Source: Burkholderia sp. HI2500 (GTDB lineage Bacteria > Pseudomonadota > Gammaproteobacteria > Burkholderiales > Burkholderiaceae). Taken from it: a stretch of DNA of 64,000 nucleotides. The notes under the pieces were generated by a model. The model had not been told where the DNA came from, did not search any database, and was given only the letters and a program-made list of their open reading frames with translations. Each line of letters opens with the position of its first letter. Position 1 is the first letter of the stretch. Position numbers and translations under genes: made by a program. Below are positions 8,129 through 17,193 of this stretch, piece after piece. The stretch is from assembly GCF_002223055.1 (NCBI RefSeq), contig NZ_NKFL01000006.1, positions 1-64,000 of the forward strand, read 5' to 3'.

Positions 8129-10423
8129 ATGGTCACGACACACAACCTCGGTTTTCCGCGCATCGGCGCGAAGCGCGAACTCAAGTTCGGTCTCGAACGC
8201 TACTGGAAAGGCGAATCGTCGCGCGACGAGCTGAAGGCGCTTGGCGCCGAGCTGCGCCAGCGTCACTGGAACGATCAGCGCGGCCTGGACCTGGCGCCGA
8301 TCGGCGACTTCGCGTTCTACGATCAGGTGCTGGACATGAGCTTCACGCTCGGCAACCTGCCGAAGCGCGTGCAGGGCTTCCAAGGCGACGTGCTCGACAA
8401 CTATTTCCGTGTCGCGCGCGGCCGTTCGGTGGAGTCGGCCGAAGCGCATGCCGCGTGCTGCGGCGGCGTCGCGGCCGGTGAAATGACGAAGTGGTTCGAT
8501 ACGAACTACCACTACATCGTGCCGGAATTCCATGCGGACACGAACTTCTCGCTCGACCCGTCGCGCCTGCTCCAGCAACTGGCGGAAGCGCAGGCGCAGG
8601 GTGTGGCCGCGAAGCCGGTGATCCTCGGCCCCGTCACGTATCTGTGGCTCGGCAAGGCGAAGGACGATTCCGACCGCCTCGCGCTGCTGCCGAAGCTGCT
8701 GCCGGTATACGGCGCGCTGCTCGACACGCTGACCGCGCAGGGCGTCGAATGGGTGCAGATCGACGAGCCGATCCTCGTCACCGAACTCGACGCCGAGTGG
8801 CAACAAGCCTTCGAGACCGCCTACGCCGCGCTCGAAACGCGTCGCATCAAGGTCCTGCTCGCGACGTACTTTGGCCAACTGCAAGGCAATCTGGCGCTCG
8901 CGCGTTCGCTGTCGGTCGACGGCCTGCATGTCGATGCGATCAACGCACGCGACGAAGTCGACGCGCTGGCGCGTGACCTGCCGGCCGGGCGCGTGCTGTC
9001 GGTGGGTGCGATCAACGGCCGCAACATCTGGAAGACCGACCTGAACGCGACGCTCGACTGGCTCGAGCCGCTCGCGAAGCAACTGGGCGATCGCCTGTGG
9101 CTCGCACCGTCGTGCTCGCTGCTGCACGTGCCGGTCGATCTCGCGAGCGAAGAGAAGCTCGATGCGGAAATCCGTTCATGGCTCGCATTCGCGCTGCAGA
9201 AGCTCGACGAGCTGAAGGTCCTCGCGACCGCACTGAACGAAGGCCGCGACAAGGTGGCCGACGCGCTGGCCGCGAACGCCGCCGCGATTCATTCGCGCCG
9301 CCAGTCGCCGCGCGTGAACAACCCGGCGGTGAAGGCCGCGATCGCCCGGATCGACGCGCAGCTCGGCAACCGCGCGAGCCCCTATCCGCAACGCGCGCCG
9401 AAGCAGTCGGCACGCCTGAACCTGCCGGCGTTCCCGACGACGACGATCGGCTCGTTCCCGCAGACCGGCGAAATCCGCCAGGCCCGCAGCCAGTTCAAGG
9501 CCGGCGCGCTGGATGAAGCCGGTTACCGCGCGGCGATGCAGGCCGAGATCGAACGCAGCGTGCGCGAACAGGAATCGCTCGAACTCGACGTGCTCGTGCA
9601 CGGCGAAGCCGAGCGCAACGACATGGTCGAGTACTTCGGCGAACAGCTCGACGGCTACGCGTTCAGCCAGTTCGGCTGGGTGCAGTCGTACGGTTCGCGC
9701 TGCGTGAAGCCGCCGATCCTGTTCGGCGACATCAGCCGCCCGAAGGCGATGACGGTCGAGTGGATCACGTACGCGCAGTCGCTGACGAACAAGCCGATGA
9801 AGGGCATGCTGACCGGCCCGGTGACGATCCTGAACTGGTCGTTCGTCCGTGACGACCAGCCGCGCTCGGTGTCGTGCTACCAGCTCGCACTGGCGATTCG
9901 TGAAGAAGCGCTCGATCTCGAGAAGGCCGGCGTGCGCGTGATCCAGATCGACGAGGCCGCGCTGCGCGAAGGGCTGCCGCTGCGCCGCGCGCAGTGGGGC
10001 GAGTACCTGAAGTGGGCGGTCGAATCGTTCCGCATCACCGCGAACGGCGTGCGGGACGATACGCAGATCCACACGCACATGTGCTATTCGGAGTTCAACG
10101 ACATCATCGCGTCGATCGCCGACATGGATGCGGACGTGATCACGATCGAGACGTCGCGCTCGGACATGGAGCTGCTCGACGCGTTCGACACTTTCAAGTA
10201 TCCGAACGAAATCGGGCCGGGCGTGTACGACATTCATTCGCCGAACATCCCGACGCAGGAGCACATCGTCGGCCTGATGAAGAAGGCGGCCGAGCGGATT
10301 CCGGCGGAACGCCTGTGGGTGAACCCGGACTGCGGCCTGAAGACGCGCCAGTGGGCGGAGGTGATTCCGGCGCTGACGAACATGGTCGCCGCCGCGAAGA
10401 CGCTGCGCAACGCGGTGCAATAA
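8129..10423 (+). CDS. metE: Cobalamin-independent methionine synthase MetE
   Basis: 5-methyltetrahydropteroyltriglutamate-homocysteine S-methyltransferase (764 residues), which makes methionine without B12. It has the MetE two-barrel architecture: an N-terminal copy with the folate-binding [14 protein letters not shown] start and a catalytic C-terminal half beginning near [12 protein letters not shown]. The zinc ligands are visible as His650 and Cys652 in HTHMCYSEF and Cys735 in NPDCGLKTR. Length matches E. coli MetE (753). It is divergent from metR, its expected activator, and lies beside riboswitch-controlled cobalt uptake genes. A strong Shine-Dalgarno is not obvious at this start, but the N-terminus is conserved. 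Confidence 0.97.
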   Translation: MVTTHNLGFPRIGAKRELKFGLERYWKGESSRDELKALGAELRQRHWNDQRGLDLAPIGDFAFYDQVLDMSFTLGNLPKRVQGFQGDVLDNYFRVARGRSVESAEAHAACCGGVAAGEMTKWFDTNYHYIVPEFHADTNFSLDPSRLLQQLAEAQAQGVAAKPVILGPVTYLWLGKAKDDSDRLALLPKLLPVYGALLDTLTAQGVEWVQIDEPILVTELDAEWQQAFETAYAALETRRIKVLLATYFGQLQGNLALARSLSVDGLHVDAINARDEVDALARDLPAGRVLSVGAINGRNIWKTDLNATLDWLEPLAKQLGDRLWLAPSCSLLHVPVDLASEEKLDAEIRSWLAFALQKLDELKVLATALNEGRDKVADALAANAAAIHSRRQSPRVNNPAVKAAIARIDAQLGNRASPYPQRAPKQSARLNLPAFPTTTIGSFPQTGEIRQARSQFKAGALDEAGYRAAMQAEIERSVREQESLELDVLVHGEAERNDMVEYFGEQLDGYAFSQFGWVQSYGSRCVKPPILFGDISRPKAMTVEWITYAQSLTNKPMKGMLTGPVTILNWSFVRDDQPRSVSCYQLALAIREEALDLEKAGVRVIQIDEAALREGLPLRRAQWGEYLKWAVESFRITANGVRDDTQIHTHMCYSEFNDIIASIADMDADVITIETSRSDMELLDAFDTFKYPNEIGPGVYDIHSPNIPTQEHIVGLMKKAAERIPAERLWVNPDCGLKTRQWAEVIPALTNMVAAAKTLRNAVQ

Positions 10424-10439
10424 CGCGCGCAGGTTGCGT

Positions 10440-10518
10440 GCCGGCCGCCGCGCTCGATGGTCGGGCGGGGCGGCCGGCGGCGTGACTCATTCCGTGACGG
10501 GCTGGCCCGGCGTCACGG
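10440..10518. terminator. Two hairpins between convergent metE and the NCS1 permease
   Basis: GCCGGCCGCC (10440-10449) pairs perfectly with GGCGGCCGGC (10469-10478), and CCGTGACG (10492-10499) pairs with CGTCACGG (10511-10518). Neither has a clear U-tract, but both lie in the 106-bp gap between convergent genes, where termination is needed. Confidence 0.45.
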
Positions 10519-10529
10519 GCAGTGCGGGA

Positions 10530-12032
10530 TCATGCGCGCTCGTGTTCGAGGGGGCCCGCGAGCGTCTCGGGTGATGGCGTCTCGGCAATGATGCGGCGTT
10601 CGCGTGCGAGGTCGAGCGACCGCGACAGCAGCCAGTACGCAGCGCCCGCGACGACCAGGCCGACGAGCCACGCGATATCCACGCCGCCGAGCATGCGAGC
10701 GAACGGCCCGACGAAAATCTCGCGGTTTGCTTCGGCGTCGAAGATGTAGAAGAACGGCACCATCGCCGCGAAGCCGACGAGGTAGGCGACGATGCCGCGC
10801 GGTTGCCACGCGCCGTAGAGCCCGTTCGGCATGAAGAAGTGCGCGATCGCATAGTGACCGCGGCGCACGAAGAAATAGTCGACGAGATTCACGGCGGTCC
10901 ACGGCACGAGGAAGTAGAGCATCAGCGTCAGGAACGTCTGCAGCAGCGCGATGCCGTTGCCGCGGATCGCGAATACGCAGGCAAGCACGAACGTGCTGAT
11001 CGCGATGATCGATGCAACGCGCGCGCGGCGCGTCGGCCGGATCGGCACGATCGAATCGGCGGCGGTCAGTACGGTCAGCATCGCGCTGTACGCGTTGAGC
11101 GCGATGATCGGCAGGAAGCCGACCACTGAGACGATCGCGATCAGCTTGCCGAGGCCCGGCATGAGTGACGTGCCGACGGCGTTCATCGCGACCAGCGCAT
11201 CGGCCGCATGCAGCTTCTGCGCGAGCCACGCGCCGAGGCCGATCATCCAGGTGCCCGACAGCGACGCGCCGGCGAAGATCACGGCGATCAGCTTCGCACG
11301 GCGCGTGTGTTTCGGCAGATACCGCGAATAGTCCGACACATACGGGGCATACGAAATGTTGTAGCTCGCGGCGATCGCGAATTGCGTGGCGAACGCGATC
11401 CAGTTGAAGCCTGGCGCGGCAACCGGTGCGACGGCGGTGGGTGCCGGCGTCACATGGCCGAACGCGAGCGCGAGTGTCACGAGCGCATAGAGCGGCAGTG
11501 TCGCGATCAGCGCCCACGTGAAAGTCCGATGCATCAGGTCGTGGCCGTAGATGGCGAGCAGTGCGCCCGTCGTCACGGCGGCGACGGCGACGAAGCCGCC
11601 ATCGATCCCGAATACGTTGTGCACGCCGTCGACCATCAACGACACGTTGACGACATTGAAGCCGACGAACACGAACAACGTCGCGAGCAGTGCGACGATC
11701 ACGCCGCGATAGCCGAACTGCGCGCGCGACTGGATCATCTGCGGCAGCCCCATTTCGGGCCCCTGCGAGCCGTGAAACGCCATGAAGATCGTGCCGAACA
11801 TGATCCCGAGCGCGCCCGCGAGCGTCGTCCAGCCGGCGGACAGGCCCATGCCGGGCCCGACGAAGCCGATCGAGATCGTGAAGAAATGGAAGTTGCCGAG
11901 GAACCAGAACGGCCCCTGGCTGGCGAGCTTCGCGTGGCGCTCGTGTTCCGGAATGTAGTCGATCGAGTGGTGCTCGATCGCAAGGCCGGCCGATTCGGTG
12001 CGACCGAGATCGAGGGTGTCGGGGCGGGTCAT
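10530..12032 (-). CDS. NCS1 family permease (cytosine/purine/allantoin type)
   Basis: A 500-residue inner-membrane symporter of the nucleobase-cation-symport-1 family. About 12 hydrophobic helices are visible. The conserved N-terminal block GPFWFLGNFHFFTISIGFVGPGMGL (about residues 37-60) and the ASYNISYAPYVSDYSRYLP segment are typical. The start at 12032 has AGGAGA 8-13 bases upstream. It lies in a cluster with guanidinobutyrase, an MHS transporter and a LysR regulator. A similar guanidinobutyrase-linked NCS1 transporter occurs in Pseudomonas, suggesting it imports a guanidino compound or related amine. That substrate is inference. A terminator at 12167-12196 separates it from the upstream MFS gene. 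Confidence 0.85.
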   Translation of the reverse strand: MTRPDTLDLGRTESAGLAIEHHSIDYIPEHERHAKLASQGPFWFLGNFHFFTISIGFVGPGMGLSAGWTTLAGALGIMFGTIFMAFHGSQGPEMGLPQMIQSRAQFGYRGVIVALLATLFVFVGFNVVNVSLMVDGVHNVFGIDGGFVAVAAVTTGALLAIYGHDLMHRTFTWALIATLPLYALVTLALAFGHVTPAPTAVAPVAAPGFNWIAFATQFAIAASYNISYAPYVSDYSRYLPKHTRRAKLIAVIFAGASLSGTWMIGLGAWLAQKLHAADALVAMNAVGTSLMPGLGKLIAIVSVVGFLPIIALNAYSAMLTVLTAADSIVPIRPTRRARVASIIAISTFVLACVFAIRGNGIALLQTFLTLMLYFLVPWTAVNLVDYFFVRRGHYAIAHFFMPNGLYGAWQPRGIVAYLVGFAAMVPFFYIFDAEANREIFVGPFARMLGGVDIAWLVGLVVAGAAYWLLSRSLDLARERRIIAETPSPETLAGPLEHERA

Positions 12033-12166
12033 GACGACTTGTCTCCTGGGTCGTGCGCGGTTCGGCGGGGCGACCGCGTGCGCCGGCCTGCCGCGACGTC
12101 CGCGTGGCAAGCGATGAATAGCGTGGAACCGGAGGGCGGTGCGACGCACCGCACGAGGCGTGCAAC

Positions 12167-12196
12167 GAAAAACGGGCAGGCGAGGGGCCTGCCCGT
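12167..12196 (-). terminator. Rho-independent terminator after the MHS-type transporter
   Basis: On the minus strand ACGGGCAGGC and GCCTGCCCGT form a 10-bp stem with a short loop, followed by TTTTTCG. It lies 10 bases beyond the stop codon of the transporter at 12206-13531, so the NCS1 gene beyond needs its own promoter. Confidence 0.88.
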
Positions 12197-12205
12197 TGCG
12201 AGCGG

Positions 12206-13531
12206 TTACGCGGTGCGTGCGCCGCGCGGCAGCGGCGTTTCCTTCCGGTCCGCCGCGCCCGCATCGTCGATGCTCACGCGGCGCGAGATCAGCCACACGC
12301 ACAGCGACGACAGGATCGCGGCGCTCGTGTACTGGAGCGCAAGCGGCCACCATTGCGGCGCGGTGTTCTGCGCGATGATGGTCGCGACGAGCGGCGTGAG
12401 GCCGCCGGCGAGCGCGCCGCACACCTGGTACGCGATCGAGATCGCCGTGTAGCGGATGCGTGCGACGAAGATGCCGCTGACGAAGCCTGCGACCACCGAG
12501 TAGTAGCCGGATTCCGCGAGCGTCGCGAGGCCGACGCCGACCGTGATCGACAGCGGCGTGCCCATGTGCACGAGCGGCAGCATGACGAACGGGACGATCG
12601 CGGCCCATGCGCCGGTGATCAGCAGCACGCGCGTGGTGCCGAAGCGCTGCGCGAGGAACGCGGCCGCGAGCTGCACGACGAACTGCAGCACGGCGACGAT
12701 CGTCATGCAATGCAGCACCATCGACCGGTCGAGCGACAGGAACTGCGTCGCGTAGCTGATCATGAAGATGTTGCTGAAATACACGCCGGCGATGCCGTAC
12801 ACGTTCGCACCGATCGCGAGCAGCAGCAGCGGCCAGTACTTGAGCGCCTCGCGCAGCGGCTTTTGCGCGATGTTGCCGCTCTTCTTGACTTCCTCGAACT
12901 CGGGCGACTCCGACACGCTCGCGCGGATCACGAAGCCGACGATCAGCAGCACGGAGCTCGCCAGGAACGGCACGCGCCAGCCCCAGCTCATCATGTCTTC
13001 CTTCGACAGCGTGCTGATCGCGCCGAACGCGAGCATCGACAGGATCAGGCCGCTTGCGCTGCCGAGCTGCGCGAACGATGCGAAGAACGTGCGCTTGCCT
13101 TCCGGCGCATGCTCGCCGGCGAGCAGCACCGCGCCGCCCCATTCGCCGCCGACCGCGATGCCTTGCAGCACGCGCATCAGCACGAGCAGGATCGGTGCGA
13201 TCACACCGGCTTGCGCATGGGTCGGCAGCAGGCCGATCGCAACCGTCGACACGGCCATCAGCATCAGCGTCGCGAGCAGCGAGCGCTTGCGGCCGAAGCG
13301 GTCGCCGAGGTAGCCGAACATCACGCCGCCGAGCGGCCGCGCGAAGAAGCCGACCGCGAACGAGCCGAACGACGCGAGCAGGCTGATGAAGCGGTTTTCG
13401 CCGGGAAAGAACAGCGGCCCGAACACGATGGCGGCGGCGGTCGCGTAGCTATAGAAGTCGTACCACTCGATCGTGGTGCCGACGAACGACGCGAGCGCCG
13501 CCCGCTTGGGTTGCTTGACGGAAGTCCCCAT
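12206..13531 (-). CDS. MFS transporter, metabolite:H+ symporter (MHS/ProP-like) family
   Basis: A 441-residue, 12-helix inner-membrane symporter. The N-terminus GTTIEWYDFYSYATAAAIVFG is the MHS family hallmark. The first cytoplasmic loop has GYLGDRFGRKRSLL (MFS motif A), and ARPLGG and RVLQGIAVGGEWGGA are family-specific blocks. Relatives carry shikimate, proline/betaine, citrate or other carboxylates. It lies directly downstream of guanidinobutyrase (54-bp gap) on the same strand and ends at a strong terminator, so the two probably form an operon. Uptake of 4-guanidinobutyrate or 4-aminobutyrate is plausible but unproven. Confidence 0.87.
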   Translation of the reverse strand: MGTSVKQPKRAALASFVGTTIEWYDFYSYATAAAIVFGPLFFPGENRFISLLASFGSFAVGFFARPLGGVMFGYLGDRFGRKRSLLATLMLMAVSTVAIGLLPTHAQAGVIAPILLVLMRVLQGIAVGGEWGGAVLLAGEHAPEGKRTFFASFAQLGSASGLILSMLAFGAISTLSKEDMMSWGWRVPFLASSVLLIVGFVIRASVSESPEFEEVKKSGNIAQKPLREALKYWPLLLLAIGANVYGIAGVYFSNIFMISYATQFLSLDRSMVLHCMTIVAVLQFVVQLAAAFLAQRFGTTRVLLITGAWAAIVPFVMLPLVHMGTPLSITVGVGLATLAESGYYSVVAGFVSGIFVARIRYTAISIAYQVCGALAGGLTPLVATIIAQNTAPQWWPLALQYTSAAILSSLCVWLISRRVSIDDAGAADRKETPLPRGARTA

Positions 13532-13585
13532 CTTTATGTGTGCTCCTCTGAATCCTCTGATTTGGAATAGGTGGCGGCGCGAGGA

Positions 13586-14542
13586 TCAGTCGCGGTACGC
13601 GACGCCCGGCAGCACGCACAGCAGCTCGTACGCGAGGTTCGCGCCGAGCAGCGCCGTGGTGCCGAACGGGTCGTACGGCGGCGCGACTTCGACGAGATCG
13701 CAGCCGACGATGTTCAGCCCCTTCGCGCCGCGGATGATCTCGAGCGCCTGCGGCACCGTGAGGCCCGCGATTTCCGGCGTGCCGGTGCCCGGCGCGTACG
13801 CCGGATCGATGCCGTCGATGTCGAAGCTGATGTAGACGGGCGTGTCGCCGACGCGTGCGCGCACTTCTTCCATCAGCGGCGCGAGCGACTTGTTCCAGCA
13901 TTCCTCGGCCTGGACGACGCGGAAGCCCTGCTCGCGGCACCAGTCGAAATCCTCGGCGGCGTAGCCGGTGCCGCGCAGGCCGATCTGCGTGACCTTGTCG
14001 CCGTGCAGCAGGCCTTCCTCGACCGCGCGGCGGAACGGCGTGCCGTGCGCGATCTTTTCGCCCATCATCGTGTCGTTCACGTCGGCGTGTGCATCGACGT
14101 GGATCAATGCAACCTTGCCGTGCTTGCGGTGGATCGCGCGCAGGATCGGCAGCGCGATCGTATGGTCGCCGCCGAGCGTGATCGGCTTGCAGTCGTGCTC
14201 GAGGATCGCGTCGTACGCCGCTTCGATGCGCGCGATGGAATCGTGCAGGTTGTACGGATTGATCGCGACGTCGCCGATGTCGGCGATCTGCAGCGAATCG
14301 AACGGTGCGGCGCGCGTGGCCATGTTGTACGGGCGCAGCAGCACGGATTCGGTACGGATCTGGCGCGGGCCGAAGCGCGCGCCGGTGCGGTTGGAGGTGC
14401 CGAGATCGAACGGCACGCCGACGAAACAGGCGTCGAGGCCTTCGGCGCTCGCCACGTGCGGCAGGCGCATCATCGTCGCGATGCCGCCGCAGCGCGGCAT
14501 TTCATTGCCGCCGAGCGGCTGGAAATGAGTGTGGTCGTTCAT
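13586..14542 (-). CDS. gbuA: Guanidinobutyrase (agmatinase/ureohydrolase family)
   Basis: A 318-residue manganese ureohydrolase. Metal ligands are visible as His127 (GGDHTIALP), Asp150, His152 and Asp154 (HVDAHADVN), and Asp241 and Asp243 (SFDIDGIDPA). The start at 14542 has GGAAGAGA upstream; the longer frame reaches into the promoter region. Enzymes of this subgroup split 4-guanidinobutyrate (or agmatine, or guanidinopropionate) into urea and an amine. The divergent LysR gene and linked NCS1 and MFS transporters match the gbuA-gbuR arrangement of Pseudomonas aeruginosa, so guanidinobutyrase in arginine transaminase/oxidase catabolism is preferred. Agmatinase (speB) remains the alternative. 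Confidence 0.85.
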   Translation of the reverse strand: MNDHTHFQPLGGNEMPRCGGIATMMRLPHVASAEGLDACFVGVPFDLGTSNRTGARFGPRQIRTESVLLRPYNMATRAAPFDSLQIADIGDVAINPYNLHDSIARIEAAYDAILEHDCKPITLGGDHTIALPILRAIHRKHGKVALIHVDAHADVNDTMMGEKIAHGTPFRRAVEEGLLHGDKVTQIGLRGTGYAAEDFDWCREQGFRVVQAEECWNKSLAPLMEEVRARVGDTPVYISFDIDGIDPAYAPGTGTPEIAGLTVPQALEIIRGAKGLNIVGCDLVEVAPPYDPFGTTALLGANLAYELLCVLPGVAYRD

Positions 14543-14646
14543 GGGGCTGTCTCTTCCGATGTGGGGTTGCCGTATCATGCGACGCGGCTTGACGCACAGT
14601 TTTACGCGCTCGGCCCGCAAAGAAGAATGCGAAGATATCGACGTAA

Positions 14647-14666
14647 ACATCGATTTTCATCGATGT
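14647..14666. promoter_or_regulatory. Candidate LysR operator, perfect inverted repeat
   Basis: ACATCGAT-TTTC-ATCGATGT, 8-bp arms and a 4-bp loop, ends 10 bases before the start of the LysR gene and lies about 105 bases upstream of gbuA. Its place fits autoregulation by the divergent regulator. Confidence 0.5.
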
Positions 14667-14676
14667 ATGGAAGGGG

Positions 14677-15594
14677 ATGAACGTGCTGGGGAATCTGTCG
14701 ACCCTCGATCTGCGGTTGATCCGCGTATTTCTCGCGGTCACGGACGCGGGCGGCGTCTCGGCCGCGCAGGCCGTGCTGAACGTCGGCCAGTCGACGATCA
14801 GCGCGCAGCTTTCGTCGCTCGAGACGCGGCTCGGCTACCGTCTCTGCGAGCGCGGCCGTAGCGGTTTCCGGCTCACGCCGAAGGGCGAGCGGTTTCACGC
14901 GATGAGCCGCAAGCTGCTCGCCGCGCTTGACGAATTCGGGATGGCCGCGCGGCACATGGACCGCCAGCTGGTCGGTACATTGCACATCGGCCTGATCGGC
15001 CATACGCCTGTGAGCCAGAACGCGCGGATTGCCGAAGCGATCGCCGCGTTCCGCACCCGCGACGAGGCTGTGCGTTTCTCGATTTCCGTGCGCGCGCCGG
15101 GCGATCTCGAGGAGAAGCTGCTGAGCGACGAGATCCAGATCGCGGTCGGCTACTTCTGGCACCGGGTGCCGTCGCTGCACTACACGCCGCTGTTCATCGA
15201 GCGCCAGGTCGCGTACTGCGGGCGCGGCCATCCGCTGTTCGACGGCGCCGGCGCGCTGACGCCGGCCGATGTCGCGGGCTTCGAATGGGCGTGGCGCTCG
15301 TATCCGCTGCCCGAAGCGCAGATGTCGACGACGCCCGACCGCGTGACCGCGACCGCCGACAACATGGAGGCCGTCGCGCTGCTGATCCTGTCCGGCCACC
15401 ACCTCGGCTACCTGCCGCAGCACTTCGCGGCGCCGTACGTCGCGCAGGGCCTGCTCGCGCCGCTCAATCCGGAGCAGCTGCGCTACGACGTGACGTTCCA
15501 CATGGTCGTCGCGCGCAACGGGCGCGGCAATCCGCTCGTGGAAGCGTTTCTCGAGGATCTCGAACGCGCGCACCAGCCGCCCGACTTCGCATAG
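14677..15594 (+). CDS. gbuR: LysR-type regulator, GbuR-like
   Basis: A 305-residue LysR family regulator. The DNA-binding domain occupies residues 8-66 (LDLRLIRVFLAVTDAGGVSAAQ, then VGQSTISAQLSSLETRLGYRLCERGR), followed by the effector-binding domain. AAGGGG lies just before the ATG at 14677. Divergent placement from guanidinobutyrase, with a palindrome between the two, indicates that it controls gbuA. In P. aeruginosa GbuR activates gbuA in response to 4-guanidinobutyrate. Assigning that role here rests on synteny. The gene symbol is therefore provisional. Confidence 0.78.
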   Translation: MNVLGNLSTLDLRLIRVFLAVTDAGGVSAAQAVLNVGQSTISAQLSSLETRLGYRLCERGRSGFRLTPKGERFHAMSRKLLAALDEFGMAARHMDRQLVGTLHIGLIGHTPVSQNARIAEAIAAFRTRDEAVRFSISVRAPGDLEEKLLSDEIQIAVGYFWHRVPSLHYTPLFIERQVAYCGRGHPLFDGAGALTPADVAGFEWAWRSYPLPEAQMSTTPDRVTATADNMEAVALLILSGHHLGYLPQHFAAPYVAQGLLAPLNPEQLRYDVTFHMVVARNGRGNPLVEAFLEDLERAHQPPDFA

Positions 15595-15719
15595 GCTGCC
15601 GGCCTCAACAATGTGGACGAGTGTTGCGGCGGCGCGGCCTGACGCGGCCCACATCGATCGGCGTCGACGTGACGAACCGGGCGACGGGATCGGCTTGTGC
15701 GTGGCGGCCACCACCGGCA

Positions 15720-16184
15720 TCACGGCACCGGCAGCCCAGCGTCGTGCTTGACCTCGCGCAGCGACAGTGCCGATTCGATCGACGTCACGCCCGGCAGCAT
15801 CCGCAGCGATTCGCGCAGGAACGTGCCGTAGTCGTCGAGGTCACGCGCCACGACCTGCAGCAGATAGTCGGCCGTGCCCGCCACGTTGTGGCACGCCAGG
15901 ATCCGCTCGATGCCAAGGACTTCCCGCTCGAAGCGGTCGGCGGTCTTGCGATCGTGCGTCGCGAACCGCACGAGCACGAATGCGACGACACCGAAGCCGA
16001 GCGCCTGGCGTGACAACTGCGCGCGGTAGCGCTCGATGTAGCCGTCGTTTTCGAGACGCTTCAGGCGCCGCGCGCAAGGCGTCTCGGAAAGACCCACGGA
16101 ATCGGCGAGGCGCGCGATCGGCAGGCGGCCGTCGCGCTGCACCGCGGCAAGGATGGCGCGGTCGGTTTTGTCGAGTTCGGTCAT
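15720..16184 (-). CDS. Lrp/AsnC family transcriptional regulator
   Basis: A 154-residue leucine-responsive regulator. The N-terminal helix-turn-helix is LDKTDRAILAAVQRDGRLPIARLADSVGLSETPCARRLKRLE (residues 3-44). The RAM/AsnC ligand-binding domain follows, with ILACHNVAGTADYLLQVVARDLDDY. Length is typical. It is divergent from a LysE exporter gene with 134 bases between them, a common pairing in which the regulator senses an amino acid and switches on its export. The effector amino acid is not apparent. Confidence 0.92.
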   Translation of the reverse strand: MTELDKTDRAILAAVQRDGRLPIARLADSVGLSETPCARRLKRLENDGYIERYRAQLSRQALGFGVVAFVLVRFATHDRKTADRFEREVLGIERILACHNVAGTADYLLQVVARDLDDYGTFLRESLRMLPGVTSIESALSLREVKHDAGLPVP

Positions 16185-16318
16185 GTTGGCGGAATCCTTT
16201 TATGGATTGCATGATTGTGGCGGATTCCCCTACGGATCGCCAATCCTGAACCAAATATGGCCAATAATCCCTCGCCCTCTGGCGGCAATATATCGTCGTA
16301 AGAGGACAGGGGCGGACC

Positions 16319-16945
16319 ATGATTTCCACGCATTTGCTGTTGATTTATCTCGCCGCGCTGGCGGCCATCTACGCGGTGCCGGGGCCCGACATGGCGCTGG
16401 TGCTGCAGACCAGCATCGGCCGCGGCGTGCGGCCGGGGATGGCGGCGGCGGCCGGCCTGTCGCTCGCGCGCACCGCGCACGTGACGCTGTCCGCCTGCGG
16501 CGTCGCGGCGCTGATTCGCAGCGCACCGTGGCTGTACGAAGTGATCCGCTACGGCGGCGCGCTCTATCTCGCCTATGTCGCGATCCAGGTGTTCCGCTCG
16601 CCCGTGTTCGCGCTCGGCGACGGCGATGCGGCGGCCTCGGCGGGCGAGCTGCGCCAGTCGTTCGTGAAGGGCCTGCTCACCAACCTGCTGAACCCGAAGG
16701 CGCTGCTGTTCTGTTCGGTGCTGCTGCCGCAGTTCGTGCGTCCCGAGGCCGGGCCGGTCGTGTTGCAGATGTTCGAGCTGGGCGCACTGCTGGTGGCGGC
16801 CGGCGTGTGCTTCGACCTCGCGTGCGTGTTCGGCGCGTCGCGGATCGCCGCGTGGATGCGCGCGCATCCGCTCGCGCAGACGGTGCAGCGCTGGACGTTT
16901 TCCGCGGCACTGATCGGCTTCGCGCTGCGCCTGTCGATGGACTGA
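16319..16945 (+). CDS. LysE/RhtB family amino acid exporter
   Basis: A 208-residue inner-membrane exporter with six hydrophobic segments. The family signature PGPDMALVLQTSIGRGVRPGM lies at residues 21-41, and the mid-protein block KGLLTNLLNPKALLFCSVLLPQF is diagnostic of LysE/RhtB. It is divergent from the Lrp-type gene, which likely controls it. Members export lysine, arginine, threonine, homoserine or related compounds; the substrate cannot be assigned. A TAAGAGGA stretch lies upstream of the start as a ribosome binding site. Confidence 0.9.
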   Translation: MISTHLLLIYLAALAAIYAVPGPDMALVLQTSIGRGVRPGMAAAAGLSLARTAHVTLSACGVAALIRSAPWLYEVIRYGGALYLAYVAIQVFRSPVFALGDGDAAASAGELRQSFVKGLLTNLLNPKALLFCSVLLPQFVRPEAGPVVLQMFELGALLVAAGVCFDLACVFGASRIAAWMRAHPLAQTVQRWTFSAALIGFALRLSMD

Positions 16946-17193
16946 GTGCCGATGCGGCGGCGCGCCGGCGCAGGTCGCGCGGCGCGTCGCCGCACTCGAT
17001 GCAGGCCGTGCGCAACGCCGGCCCGTGCGTGCGCCCCGTCGCAGAAGGGCGTGCGCGCAAATCGTCTGACTGTTCTAAACTCCCTGTTACTTCGCGCTGC
17101 GCGAACCCGACCGACCGAACGGAACCGTCTCCCGCCGGCCCTGTCCGATTTCCTGGCTGTTCCGTGCAACGCGGTACCAAGGAGGGTCTGAAC

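Noticed and set aside
14750..15340. Alternative reading that the divergent pair is agmatinase with an unrelated regulator
   Set aside because: Kept only as an alternative: linked NCS1 and MFS transporters and the LysR gene fit the guanidinobutyrase arrangement better.
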